NCBI GenBank assembly: GCA_965554225.1
Contig: CBEVZC010000012.1
Coordinates: 1 to 41,586, forward strand
Length of the DNA: 41,586 nucleotides
Direction: 5' to 3'
From: BMS3ABIN04 sp965554225
GTDB lineage: Bacteria; Bacteroidota; Ignavibacteria; Ignavibacteriales; Melioribacteraceae
The notes beneath the pieces are model-generated. The model searched no databases. It was not told the origin of the DNA and was given only the letters and a program-made list of their open reading frames with translations. The translations under genes and the position numbers were made by a program. Each line of letters starts with the position of its first letter. Within the stretch, counting starts at the first letter, position 1. Below are positions 33,454-41,586 of this stretch, one piece after another.

Positions 33454-35076
33454 ATGGCTAAACTACTTTTACTCGGGGATGAGGCAATTGCACAAGGCGC
33501 AATTGACGGTGGAATTTCCGGAATTTATGCTTATCCCGGAACTCCTTCAACTGAAATAATGGAATTTGTGCAGCGTTCCAAGCTGGCAAAGGACTTAAAT
33601 ATTCACCGGACTTGGTCGGCTAACGAAAAAACCGCTATGGAAGCCGCTCTGGGAATGTCTTATGCCGGCAAGCGGTCAATTGTCTGCATGAAACATGTCG
33701 GGCTGAATGTTGCTGCTGATGCTTTCATCAATTCTGCAATTACCGGTGTTAACGGCGGACTGGTAATAACCGTGGCGGATGATCCTTCGATGCACTCTTC
33801 ACAAAATGAACAAGATTCAAGATTTTACGGAAAATTTGCGCAGATACCGATTCTTGAACCGTCCAATCAGCAGGAAGCTTACGACATGACGCGGAAGGCG
33901 TTTGATCTTTCGGAGAAATATAAAACTCCCGTAATGCTTAGACTCACTACGCGATTAGCTCATTCAAGATATGGAATTAACACAGCAGGGATGCGTGAAC
34001 AAAATAAAACTTTACTTCCGCCTGATCCGAAACAGTTTGTGTTGCTTCCTTCAATTGCTAAACAGCGGTATAAACTGCTGCTAAATAATCAAGCCGGTTT
34101 TGAAAATGAATCTGAAACTTCCGAATATAATAAGTATTTCCAGGGTAGTGATAATTCTTTGGGAATAGTTGCATGCGGAATAGCTTATAATTATTTAATG
34201 GAAAATTTTAACGGATTGGAATGTCCTTATTCCATTGTGAAAATTAATCAATATCCGCTTCCAAAAAAAATGATTAAAAAGCTGGCTGAGGAAAGTGAAA
34301 AGCTTCTAATTCTCGAAGATGGATATCCGTTAGTTGAGAAAATGCTTAGTGACTTTTTTGAAAAAGGAGTTGATGTAAAAGGGCGTTTGGATGGAACACT
34401 GCCGCGTGATGGTGAACTTAATCCTACAATTGTTGCAAAGGCATTAAATCTAAATATTGATGAGAATTGTACGCTTCCCGAATTCCTTGCAAGCAGACCT
34501 CCGGCGCTCTGTCCTGGCTGTGGGCACCGGGATCTTTTTGACGCACTGAACGAAGTTATGGAAAATTATGGTGACCAAAGGGTTTTATCCGATATTGGTT
34601 GTTATACGTTAGGTGCCCTCCCGCCGTTTAATTCTATTAATTCATGTGTAGATATGGGGGCTTCAATTCCCATGGCAAAAGGCGCTGCCGATGCCGGGTT
34701 GCGGCCTTCCGTAGCTGTAATTGGAGATTCAACATTTACACACTCCGGTATGACGGGACTTTTAGATGCAGTTGATGAGAATGCTCCTATCACCGTTGTT
34801 ATTCTGGATAATGAAACGGTTGCAATGACTGGCGGTCAGCATGCTGCCGGAGAAGGTAAGCTTTATAATATCTGCAAAGGTATTGGAGTTGACCCGGAAC
34901 ACTTAAAAACAGTCATCCCGCTTAAAAAAAATCATACTCATATGGTTGATGTACTAAAAGAAGAAATATCTTACGAGGGTTTATCGGTTGTTATTGCCCA
35001 AAGGGAATGCGTGCAAGTATTACTGCACAGAAAGAAACTTTCTAATAAAAATAAAAAGGCAGCTGTAGAAAAATGA
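33454..35076 (+). CDS. iorA: Indolepyruvate:ferredoxin oxidoreductase alpha subunit, short form
   Basis: A thiamine-diphosphate enzyme subunit that oxidises aryl pyruvates (from Trp, Phe and Tyr) to acyl-CoA with ferredoxin reduction. The N-terminal pyrimidine domain contains IYAYPGTPSTEIMEF, the Glu of SANEKTAMEAALG and DDPSMHSSQNEQDSR; the C-terminal domain has CPGCGHRDLF, DIGCYTLG, and the Mg/ThDP motif GDSTFTHSGMTGLLDAV ... DNETVAMTGGQ. Typical IorA ends with a two-cluster ferredoxin domain; here the protein stops at residue 540 after VIAQRECVQVLLHRKK with no CxxCxxC motif. The stop overlaps the iorB start by four bases. Confidence 0.9.
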   Translation: MAKLLLLGDEAIAQGAIDGGISGIYAYPGTPSTEIMEFVQRSKLAKDLNIHRTWSANEKTAMEAALGMSYAGKRSIVCMKHVGLNVAADAFINSAITGVNGGLVITVADDPSMHSSQNEQDSRFYGKFAQIPILEPSNQQEAYDMTRKAFDLSEKYKTPVMLRLTTRLAHSRYGINTAGMREQNKTLLPPDPKQFVLLPSIAKQRYKLLLNNQAGFENESETSEYNKYFQGSDNSLGIVACGIAYNYLMENFNGLECPYSIVKINQYPLPKKMIKKLAEESEKLLILEDGYPLVEKMLSDFFEKGVDVKGRLDGTLPRDGELNPTIVAKALNLNIDENCTLPEFLASRPPALCPGCGHRDLFDALNEVMENYGDQRVLSDIGCYTLGALPPFNSINSCVDMGASIPMAKGAADAGLRPSVAVIGDSTFTHSGMTGLLDAVDENAPITVVILDNETVAMTGGQHAAGEGKLYNICKGIGVDPEHLKTVIPLKKNHTHMVDVLKEEISYEGLSVVIAQRECVQVLLHRKKLSNKNKKAAVEK

Positions 35077-35660
35077 AAAAGGATATTATTTTAGCCGGAG
35101 TCGGTGGTCAAGGTATTTTATCCGTAGCCGCGGTTATCGGTCTGGCAGCTATAGAAGAAAACTTATTCGTAAAACAAGCTGAAGTTCATGGAATGAGTCA
35201 GAGAGGCGGAGCCGTTCTATCGCACCTTCGTATTTCCGATCAAGAAATATTTTCCGATTTAATTCCTTATGGGAAAGCCGACATGATTCTATCGGTAGAA
35301 CCGATGGAGGCTTTGAGATATATGACTTTTCTTGCGTCTGAAGGCTGGTTAATTACAAATGCTGTACCGTATATCAATATTCCGGATTACCCTGATATAG
35401 ACAATCTTTTGAAAGAAGTTAGAGCGTTACCGCATTCTCTTGCTATAGATGCAGATTCTGCAGCCCGCGAATTGAAAGCTCCGAAATCTTCGAACATTAT
35501 AATTGTTGGTGCTGCTTCTCCGTATTTAGACATTTCTTACGATAGTTTGGAGAAAGGAATAAAGAAAATATTTGCCCGAAAAGGCAGTGATGTTATTGAC
35601 TTGAATTTAAGAGCGCTTAGTGTGGGAAGAGAATTAGCTCTGTCGGAAACAGTTTCTTAG
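35073..35660 (+). CDS. iorB: Indolepyruvate oxidoreductase beta subunit (gamma-domain)
   Basis: A 195-residue partner of IorA from the 2-oxoacid:acceptor oxidoreductase gamma family. It opens with ILAGVGGQGILSVAAVIGLAA and continues with KQAEVHGMSQRGGAVLSHLRIS and SDLIPYGKADMILSVEPMEALRY, all conserved in IorB. It sits against the alpha subunit and helps form the active complex. The ATGA overlap with iorA shows tight translational coupling. The acceptor ferredoxin is not in this window and the alpha subunit has no cluster domain, so a separate ferredoxin is needed. Confidence 0.9.
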   Translation: MKKDIILAGVGGQGILSVAAVIGLAAIEENLFVKQAEVHGMSQRGGAVLSHLRISDQEIFSDLIPYGKADMILSVEPMEALRYMTFLASEGWLITNAVPYINIPDYPDIDNLLKEVRALPHSLAIDADSAARELKAPKSSNIIIVGAASPYLDISYDSLEKGIKKIFARKGSDVIDLNLRALSVGRELALSETVS

Positions 35661-35873
35661 TTTCAAAATTAAATTTTAATGAAATTTGTTTAGCTAATTT
35701 ATTTAAAGTTCTGTTTACTTTTAATCTCATAATTTTCCAATTATCACGTTCATTCATATTAGTCTCTTTATAATAAATACTTTTTTATTTGCCACTCTAA
35801 ACAAAAAGCATAATAATTCAAATTTCTTTATTTTTAGAAATAGAATTTTTAATCAAATTAATGAGGCTTCAAT

Positions 35874-38138
35874 ATGACTGCAAATTATGATATGATCCAA
35901 AATGTTTATGCTCATTTAAAAGAGAAACAAGACAAAGCACGGGAAGTTCTCGGCAGACCAATGACCTATGCAGAGAAAGTTCTTTACTCACATTTGTGGA
36001 ATCCGGCGGAGAGGGAATTAACCAGAGGAAAAGACTACGTGGAATTAGCTCCCGATAGAGTTGCCATGCAAGATGCCACTGCACAAATGGCGTTGCTGCA
36101 GTTTATGCGTGCCGGTAAAAAAACTACTGCGGTTCCTTCAACCGTTCATTGCGATCATCTTATTCAAGCAAAAGTTAGCGCTGAAGAAGACTTACACAGA
36201 GCAGTTGATGAAAATAAAGAAGTTTATGATTTTCTGGAGAGTGTATCTAAAAAATACGGTATTGGCTTTTGGAAACCCGGTGCAGGTATTATTCACCAAG
36301 TAGTTTTAGAAAATTATGCTTTCCCCGGCGGGATGATGATTGGGACGGATTCTCATACACCCAATGCCGGCGGACTTGGAATGATTGCTATTGGTGTCGG
36401 CGGTGCCGATGCCGTTGATGTAATGGCGGGAATGCCCTGGGAACTTAAGTGGCCTAAGCTAATCGGTATTAAATTAACCGGTAAACTTGCGGGATGGACA
36501 GCGCCAAAAGATGTTATCCTTAAAGTTGCGGAAATCCTTACCGTAAAAGGTGGTACAGGAGCAATTGTTGAATATTTCGGCGAAGGATTAAATTCCATAT
36601 CTTGCACTGGTAAGGGAACTATTTGCAATATGGGCGCGGAAATAGGCGCTACAACTTCGGTATTTCCATTTGATGAAAGTTTAGCAAGATATTTACGAGC
36701 TACACGTCGTGAAGATGTGGCTGCATTGGCGGAACAAAATGCCGCATTATTAAAAGCTGATCCGGAAGTTTATACCGATCCCGAATCATATTTTGATCAA
36801 GTTATTGAAATTGATCTGAATGAATTGGAACCGCATTTAAATGGTCCTTTCTCACCCGATCGTGCCTGGGCAATCTCAAAAATGAAAGAAGCTGCAAAGG
36901 AAAACGATTTTCCCGAAGAGCTTAGTGTGGGTTTAATCGGCAGCTGTACAAATTCAAGTTATGAAGATATTGATCGTGCGGCAAGCATAGCTAGACAAGC
37001 ATTAGAGAAAGGTTTAAAAGCAAAATCCAAGTTTACTATTACTCCGGGTTCCGAACAGGTTAGAGCTACTATTGAACGTGACGGACAACTTAAAACACTT
37101 ACAGACTTCGGCGGAGTTGTTCTTGCAAATGCTTGCGGACCTTGTATTGGTATGTGGGACAGAATGGATAACCCCGAAGGGAAGAGAAATAGTATTGTAA
37201 CATCATTCAATAGAAATTTTGCAAAACGAAACGATGGGAACCCAAATACTTTAGCTTTTGTTGCTTCACCTGAAATGACTACGGTTCTTACTCTTGCAGG
37301 CAAAATTACTTTTAATCCTGAAACCGATACATTAACCGATGATAATGGCAACGAAGTAAAATTAGATCCGCCTTACGGAGATGAACTTCCTAAAAATGGA
37401 TTTGACAAGGGTAAGGAAGGTTTTATTCCGCCGGCAGAAGACGGAAGCGCGGTTGAAATAAAAGTAGATCCGAATAGTAAAAGACTTCAGCTTTTAGATA
37501 AATTCCCTGCATGGGATGGTAATGATTTTATCGATCTTACTTTATTGCTGAAAGCAAAAGGAAAATGTACAACCGATCATATTTCAATGGCGGGACCTTG
37601 GTTAAAATATAGAGGTCATCTTGAAAATATTTCCGACAATATGTTTTTAGGTGCCATTAATGCATTTACCGCTAAACCCGGCGAAGTTAAAAATCAATTG
37701 ACCGGAGAATATGAATCGACACCTAAAGTAGCTAAAGAATACAAAAAACATGGAGTAAACTGGGTTGTTGTAGGCGACGAGAACTACGGTGAAGGTTCGA
37801 GCAGGGAACATGCCGCTATGGAACCTAGATTTACCGGGGCCAAAGCAGTTATAGTTAGAGGCTTTGCAAGAATTCACGAGACGAATCTTAAGAAGCAAGG
37901 TGTATTACCTCTTACTTTTGCTGATCCTGCTGACTACGATAAAGTTCAGGAAGATGATAAGATTGATATTATTGGCGTTAAAGAATTGAAACCGGGATCG
38001 CAGCTTAAAATGGTTATGAAACACAAAGACGGTTCAACGGATGAAGCGATATTAAATCACACAATGAATGAAAATCAAATTGAATGGTTTAAAGCAGGCA
38101 GTGCATTAAATCTAATTGCCGCACAAAATAACCAATAA
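35874..38138 (+). CDS. acn: Aconitate hydratase, mitochondrial type
   Basis: A 754-residue aconitase converting citrate to isocitrate via cis-aconitate in the TCA cycle. Iron-sulfur ligands are visible as Cys in GSCTNSSYEDIDR and the pair in NACGPCIGMWDR; further signatures are TVHCDHLIQA, IGTDSHTPNAGGLG, GDENYGEGSSREHAA and GFARIHETNLKKQG, with the swivel domain in the last ~200 residues. The sequence runs closer to mitochondrial aconitase than to AcnA/IRP or AcnB. GAGG precedes the ATG. It ends at the hairpin 38152-38182. Confidence 0.94.
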   Translation: MTANYDMIQNVYAHLKEKQDKAREVLGRPMTYAEKVLYSHLWNPAERELTRGKDYVELAPDRVAMQDATAQMALLQFMRAGKKTTAVPSTVHCDHLIQAKVSAEEDLHRAVDENKEVYDFLESVSKKYGIGFWKPGAGIIHQVVLENYAFPGGMMIGTDSHTPNAGGLGMIAIGVGGADAVDVMAGMPWELKWPKLIGIKLTGKLAGWTAPKDVILKVAEILTVKGGTGAIVEYFGEGLNSISCTGKGTICNMGAEIGATTSVFPFDESLARYLRATRREDVAALAEQNAALLKADPEVYTDPESYFDQVIEIDLNELEPHLNGPFSPDRAWAISKMKEAAKENDFPEELSVGLIGSCTNSSYEDIDRAASIARQALEKGLKAKSKFTITPGSEQVRATIERDGQLKTLTDFGGVVLANACGPCIGMWDRMDNPEGKRNSIVTSFNRNFAKRNDGNPNTLAFVASPEMTTVLTLAGKITFNPETDTLTDDNGNEVKLDPPYGDELPKNGFDKGKEGFIPPAEDGSAVEIKVDPNSKRLQLLDKFPAWDGNDFIDLTLLLKAKGKCTTDHISMAGPWLKYRGHLENISDNMFLGAINAFTAKPGEVKNQLTGEYESTPKVAKEYKKHGVNWVVVGDENYGEGSSREHAAMEPRFTGAKAVIVRGFARIHETNLKKQGVLPLTFADPADYDKVQEDDKIDIIGVKELKPGSQLKMVMKHKDGSTDEAILNHTMNENQIEWFKAGSALNLIAAQNNQ

Positions 38139-38151
38139 ACTTATTCTTTTA

Positions 38152-38182
38152 TAAACCAAGTTCCTTAGAGGAACTTGGTTTA
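38152..38182. terminator. Bidirectional terminator between aconitase and CYTH gene
   Basis: A perfect 13-bp stem (TAAACCAAGTTCC / GGAACTTGGTTTA) with a 5-base loop TTAGA. It lies 13 bases after the aconitase stop and contains the TAA stop of the convergent CYTH gene. T-rich sequence flanks it on both strands. Confidence 0.75.
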
Positions 38183-38683
38183 TTGCTTTAACAATAAAGT
38201 TCTGTAAGAAGTTTTTAATTGTGTCTCTAAATTCAAGTCCAATAATTTAACAGCTTCAGCAAATTCTTCTTCCCCTTGTCTTTCACTTATTCCATCTATT
38301 ACGGTTTCCAACTCTAAGAAGTTTCCCAAAGCTTTTACTTTATCAAGATGAATTCTCGTATGTTTATATAGGAAAAATACTCTTTCCTTTTCAACGACTG
38401 TTTCAATGTCAAAAAGCGATTTAAGAAAATCTTCGGCATTTTTACTTTTAATTTCAAGAATTTTATAATTGCTCCACCTTGTTAAAGTGTTCTCGTCTCT
38501 AATATATTTAATTAAGTAAAACTCACCGTTTTGAATTCTCAATTTTAACAAACCATTATTGATTTTATAATATGTATCTTTTTGATTTAAAACTCCTTTG
38601 TCAACAGCGCTAACTTCAGAAAGAATTTTAATGAATTCATCATGTGATTCTACTTTGATTTTCAGTTCTAAATTTTTACCCAT
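38180..38683 (-). CDS. CYTH domain protein (class IV adenylate cyclase/CyaB-like)
   Basis: A 167-residue protein starting KNLELKIKV, the characteristic first strand of CYTH triphosphate-tunnel enzymes, followed by DTYYKINNGLLKLRIQNG, TRWSNYKILEIK, FFLYKHTRIHLDKV, and LGNFLELETVID; the alternating acidic and basic residues line a tunnel for triphosphates with metal. CyaB-like members act on ATP, thiamine triphosphate or inorganic triphosphate. The exact reaction is not readable. Its stop codon is embedded in the terminator hairpin. It is a single gene convergent with aconitase. Confidence 0.82.
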   Translation of the reverse strand: MGKNLELKIKVESHDEFIKILSEVSAVDKGVLNQKDTYYKINNGLLKLRIQNGEFYLIKYIRDENTLTRWSNYKILEIKSKNAEDFLKSLFDIETVVEKERVFFLYKHTRIHLDKVKALGNFLELETVIDGISERQGEEEFAEAVKLLDLNLETQLKTSYRTLLLKQ

Positions 38684-38859
38684 TTTATTTCCCGGAATAT
38701 TTTATCTTTATAAATTCATTCTTGTTCTTAATTGGAACAAGATTTTTATATTGAACTGACAAAATAATAGATTAAAAAATCATTTGAGAGAAATATTATA
38801 ATATTGATTTTAATTAAATAATAATTATCTTTAAAGATGATAGTTAAGAGAGATAAAAA

Positions 38860-39504
38860 ATGAAAAAAATATTATTCATTGTAATAATTCTGCCGATTAT
38901 AAGTATAAATGCTCAAAGAATAGGGGAAATAGCACCGGAAAAACCACATATTGACTTGCCAACGAATTCATGGGGAGTAAATCTTCTATTCGGGGAAGGC
39001 GGCTTTGGATTGGGAACGTTTCTACGGCATTCTTTCAACCATAGAATTACGGGTTTTGTCGACTTTTCCGTTTCTGAATCGAAAGATGCAAGAGAAACAG
39101 AAAGATTTGATATTTTCGGAAGACCTTTACCTACACCGGGAAAAGTAAACAGAGTGTTTGTCCTTCCTTTAACTTTCGGTTTGCAGTACAGACTTTTTTA
39201 TGAAACTATCACTGATAATCTTCGTCCTTATGTCGATTTTGGAGTCGGTCCTACTTTAGCGGTTACTACGCCTGCTCAATTAGAGATATTTAAATCATTT
39301 GGTAAAGCTCATGCCAAACTTGCTGCCGGCGGTTATGTGGGATTCGGTGCAAATTTCGGCGTTAGTACAAGCAGTTTAATGGGATTAACTTTTCGTTATT
39401 ATTTAATTCACTTTTTTGATAAGGGCGTTGAAAGTCTTGAAAATAAGTTCCAGCAGAATATTGGTAGTTTCTATTTCGGTATTACATTGGGAATTATGTA
39501 TTAG
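38860..39504 (+). CDS. Outer-membrane beta-barrel protein
   Basis: A signal peptide (ILFIVIILPIISINAQ) is followed by a region of alternating hydrophobic residues and turns (WGVNLLFGEGGFGLGTF, FVLPLTFGLQYRLFYE, LRPYVDFGVGPTLAV, LAAGGYVGFGANFGV), ending in an aromatic strand, FYFGITLGIMY. This is an 8- to 10-strand small barrel of the OmpW/porin-like kind. Function unknown; location in the outer membrane is inferred. Length is 214 residues. The start is ATG at 38860. Confidence 0.72.
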   Translation: MKKILFIVIILPIISINAQRIGEIAPEKPHIDLPTNSWGVNLLFGEGGFGLGTFLRHSFNHRITGFVDFSVSESKDARETERFDIFGRPLPTPGKVNRVFVLPLTFGLQYRLFYETITDNLRPYVDFGVGPTLAVTTPAQLEIFKSFGKAHAKLAAGGYVGFGANFGVSTSSLMGLTFRYYLIHFFDKGVESLENKFQQNIGSFYFGITLGIMY

Positions 39505-39549
39505 TTCCGGCCTCTAAAAAACAGCAAATGTAAATTTACTTATATAAGA

Positions 39550-39884
39550 GCTGTTATGTGAAATAGAAAAGTACTTCAATTTGAAGTATAATTATTATTA
39601 AAAGGGCAAGAAATGAAAACAATGACATGCAAACAACTTGGTGGAGCCTGTGATTTGAAATTTCATGCAAATACTTTTGAAGAGATAGCTGAGATGAGTA
39701 AAAGCCATGGACTAGATATGTTTCAGAAAGGTGACAAGGCTCATTTAGAAGCAATGAATGAAATGAAAACCATGATGGAACAACCTCAAAAAATGGAAGA
39801 ATGGTTTGAAAATAAAAGAAAAGAGTTTGAGGAGTTACCAGAAGATTAGGCACAAGCGACACTTTTCAACATCACATAACAGCA
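39550..39884. repeat. 12-bp inverted repeats flanking the DUF1059-like gene
   Basis: GCTGTTATGTGA at 39550-39561 and its exact complement TCACATAACAGC at 39873-39884 enclose the 78-codon gene at 39613-39849. No transposase is inside, so this could be a non-autonomous or cassette-like unit, or chance. Confidence 0.4.
39613..39849 (+). CDS. DUF1059-like small protein
   Basis: A 78-residue protein starting MKTMTCKQLGGACDLKFHAN then FEEIAEMSKSHGLDMF and a helix-rich acidic end (EAMNEMKTMMEQPQKMEEWFENKRKEFEELP in parts). The KTMTCKQLGGACDxxFHA start resembles DUF1059 proteins, where two conserved Cys occur; here Cys6 and Cys13. Function is unknown. GGGCAAGAA lies ahead of the ATG. It is set between 12-bp inverted repeats. 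Confidence 0.75.
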   Translation: MKTMTCKQLGGACDLKFHANTFEEIAEMSKSHGLDMFQKGDKAHLEAMNEMKTMMEQPQKMEEWFENKRKEFEELPED

Positions 39885-40160
39885 GCTACATGGTTCCTCT
39901 TCGCTTCACCCAAATTTTTGCTCCACTGCATTCCGCAAAAACTTCATATTGATGCGAAAAGTTATAGTTGTTCAGGTTTTGCTCTAGGACTCACGTCAAT
40001 CCTTTTGGTATTTCCAAATCACAATTGCACAAATTGAGACTAAAATTTTGATTTCAATCACAATTACGTACTCTTCTTCCTTTAGATTGCCGGTGTAAGA
40101 AAAATAGAAACTCCGGTACACTTATTAGAGTGAGAATATTTTATATAAAAGGAGAGAATA
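39850..40160 (+). other. Gene-free stretch after the DUF1059-like gene
   Basis: About 310 bases with no credible coding frame. It begins with the right inverted repeat (39873-39884) and continues with sequence of slightly higher GC than its surroundings to about 40020, which may be the rest of a repeat element. A purine-rich AAAAGGAGAGAATA at the right end is the ribosome site of the next gene. Confidence 0.4.
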
Positions 40161-40577
40161 ATGAATACGGATTTATTTGAAAGAAAGAGATATTTAAGCG
40201 GAAACGTACTACAAATGGACAAACAATATTGGTTTTCTTCCGCTTATAGAAAAAACAAAGATATTACCATTATTAAAGTAAATACGCCCCGGGCAACATT
40301 GAGAGAAGCGTCAAATTTTCAATCCTTTTTGGTAAAAATTTTGAAAAACAAAAACTTTAATGTCATTATTGATTTCGGTAATTGTGAATTTATAGACTCT
40401 ACTTTTATAGGGACAATTGTAAAAGCTTTCAACAAAACAATTTCTAACAGTAAAAACCTTTCCTTCGTTGTTCACAATAAAAAACAGTCAACTTTATTTA
40501 CAATGAATAAACTTGATAGGATATTTGGAATTTATACTAATTTGGAATTAGCTTTGGAAAGAACAAATATTAGTTAA
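40161..40577 (+). CDS. STAS domain protein (anti-sigma factor antagonist-like)
   Basis: A 138-residue STAS protein. The region VNTPRATLREASNFQSFLVKI followed by FNVIIDFGNCEFIDSTFIGTIVKAF is the core: the DSTFIG turn holds the Ser that is phosphorylated in SpoIIAA-type proteins. A C-terminal strand-helix (LSFVVHNKKQSTLFTMNKLDRIF) completes the fold. It probably acts in a partner-switching cascade with an anti-sigma kinase, not present here. AAGGAGAG is a strong ribosome site. It is convergent with the ParA-like gene. Confidence 0.83.
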   Translation: MNTDLFERKRYLSGNVLQMDKQYWFSSAYRKNKDITIIKVNTPRATLREASNFQSFLVKILKNKNFNVIIDFGNCEFIDSTFIGTIVKAFNKTISNSKNLSFVVHNKKQSTLFTMNKLDRIFGIYTNLELALERTNIS

Positions 40578-40628
40578 AAATAGCGGTTAGAAAAAATATT
40601 ACTCCTACCTTAAAATTGAAATATAAAA

Positions 40629-41414
40629 TCACACAACCTTAACACCGTTAAAAGAATTATTTGTCAGCAGCTCATCGGCAAGTTTAATATAAGCTTTTGA
40701 AGATTTTGCATCCGGGTTTGTAAGGATAATAGGTCTGCTCAAAAAGGTAGATTCCGCAACTTCAACATTTTTGGGGATGGAAGTTTTCATCATGAGATTT
40801 GGATATTTTAGCAGTAATTCCTTTTTAACTTTAAAAGCAACCTTGGTATTCCGTTCGTGCATAGTAAGTAAAATACCTTCTACTCTTAGATTAGCATTCC
40901 GATTAGTTTTTATGAAATTAATATGTTCCATAATTCTATCAACTTCATTAAGAGAAAACTTGGCAGCTTTAATTGGTATTAAAACAGAATCGGCAGCAAT
41001 TAAAACGTTGGTTGTAGTTCCAATTAGAGACGGCGGGCAGTCTATTAAAATGTAGTTATAAGAATAAATTTCCGAGTCTAAAACATCTTTTAAAATCAGT
41101 TCACGGCTTGCTAAATTAGCCAATCTTTTTTCGTTATTATATGAAAGTCTGCGAATAGGAACAAAATCCAGATTCGGATCATCTGTTTTATGTATTGCGC
41201 TTTTAAAAGATTTTGAAAAGGTAAAAACGTCAAAAATATCGCCTTTGATTTTATCGTTAGTAAAACCAAGTGCCGATGCACACTGCCCGGAGGGATCGAC
41301 ATCAATTAAGAGTGTTCTCTTTTTATTCTGTGCCAATGCGTATGCTAAATTTATTGCCGTAGTAGTTTTGCCTACGCCACCTTTCGGCAGAACAATTGCA
41401 ATTATTTTTCCCAT
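40629..41414 (-). CDS. ParA/Soj-type partition ATPase
   Basis: A 261-residue deviant Walker ATPase: PKGGVGKTTTAINLAYALA (Walker A with both signature Lys), LLIDVDPSGQCASALG, YNYILIDCPPSLIGTTTNVLIAADS (Walker B region) and EVDRIMEHINFIKTN. ParA proteins bind ATP and non-specific DNA to move a ParB-bound partner, or position other cargo. No parB gene is in the window; one could lie beyond the end upstream of the start (41415 on), or this may be an orphan. A predicted location is the nucleoid surface. Confidence 0.87.
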   Translation of the reverse strand: MGKIIAIVLPKGGVGKTTTAINLAYALAQNKKRTLLIDVDPSGQCASALGFTNDKIKGDIFDVFTFSKSFKSAIHKTDDPNLDFVPIRRLSYNNEKRLANLASRELILKDVLDSEIYSYNYILIDCPPSLIGTTTNVLIAADSVLIPIKAAKFSLNEVDRIMEHINFIKTNRNANLRVEGILLTMHERNTKVAFKVKKELLLKYPNLMMKTSIPKNVEVAESTFLSRPIILTNPDAKSSKAYIKLADELLTNNSFNGVKVV

Positions 41415-41586
41415 TAAACTTTTTTTGTTAGTTAAACTTCTTGTTCGAGTAAAATTTTATTAAGTTCTTATGCCCATGGAAAATCTATTTTTTAATATAA
41501 CAATATTTTTCAAATTATAAAATATTGTCGCAATAATTTTATCTTAATTTAATATTTATTAACATTTTGAAATTCATATCTAATTT

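Noticed and set aside
36959..37351. 130-codon minus-strand frame inside aconitase
   Set aside because: It is antisense to the conserved cluster-binding region of aconitase; composition (Pro, Ser, Val) is typical of a shadow frame.
40629..41414. ParA gene as evidence of a plasmid or replication origin at the right end
   Set aside because: No parB, parS, dnaA boxes or replication initiator gene are seen; the flanking AT-rich 170 bases alone are not enough.
1..41586. CRISPR array, tRNA or rRNA genes
   Set aside because: I looked for regularly spaced repeats, T-loop GTTCGA-type patterns with acceptor stems, and rRNA motifs and saw none; short tRNAs could be missed by eye.

Overview
The window is about 41.6 kb of AT-rich chromosomal DNA from a bacterium that looks like the Bacteroidota/Chlorobiota/Ignavibacteriota group, with an Ignavibacteria-like member as my best guess. 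This rests on gene content: CAD-like (eukaryotic-type) carAB, a mitochondrial-type aconitase, a short IorA/IorB pair, a bacterial GGGP synthase-like protein, DUF3179, DUF4922 and DUF4386 proteins, and BLIP-fold and beta-barrel envelope proteins. I saw no tRNA, rRNA, CRISPR array or phage structural gene.

Layout. 0.2-4.8 kb: a DUF2652 cyclase-like protein, a YgjV/GNAT membrane protein, a class I glutamine amidotransferase, an M24 peptidase and a BLIP-fold exported protein. 5.0-5.6 kb: a BrnT/BrnA-like toxin-antitoxin pair with a readable promoter/operator. 5.7-9.4 kb: a 23S rRNA m5U methyltransferase, a GluR0-like ligand-gated potassium channel and a SCO1-PCuAC copper-delivery pair. 9.5-13.9 kb (minus strand): carA-carB, separated by a small repeat that forms the 3' end of carA. 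14.0-15.9 kb: a protein with three PLAT domains joined to a phospholipase D of the spider-venom sphingomyelinase D (SicTox) type, the most unusual gene here. 16.0-16.6 kb: a VapBC pair. 16.8-26.5 kb: Tex, GGGP synthase, GmhA, a GIY-YIG/DUF4357 protein, DUF3179, a two-helix membrane protein, DUF4922 and an acyl-CoA synthetase.

26.5-33.0 kb is an accessory island. The two ends of one GNAT acetyltransferase gene lie about 6.2 kb apart. Between them are a RadC 3' fragment, a lipoprotein, two DUF4386 membrane proteins, a DUF1016 nuclease, two long imperfect inverted repeats resembling integron attC sites, and a complete-looking group II intron (about 30881-32812) with its maturase, domain V and domain VI.

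33.0-41.6 kb returns to ordinary chromosome: a VOC protein, iorA-iorB (2-oxoacid:ferredoxin oxidoreductase, start and stop overlapping), aconitase, a CYTH protein, a beta-barrel protein, a small DUF1059-like protein flanked by inverted repeats, a STAS protein and a ParA-type ATPase.

Connected functions: carAB supply carbamoyl phosphate; iorAB and aconitase belong to amino-acid and central carbon metabolism; SCO1 and PCuAC serve copper-centre assembly of a terminal oxidase; GGGP synthase, GmhA and the acyl-CoA synthetase belong to lipid and envelope metabolism. All product names come from reading motifs by eye; no database search was run.
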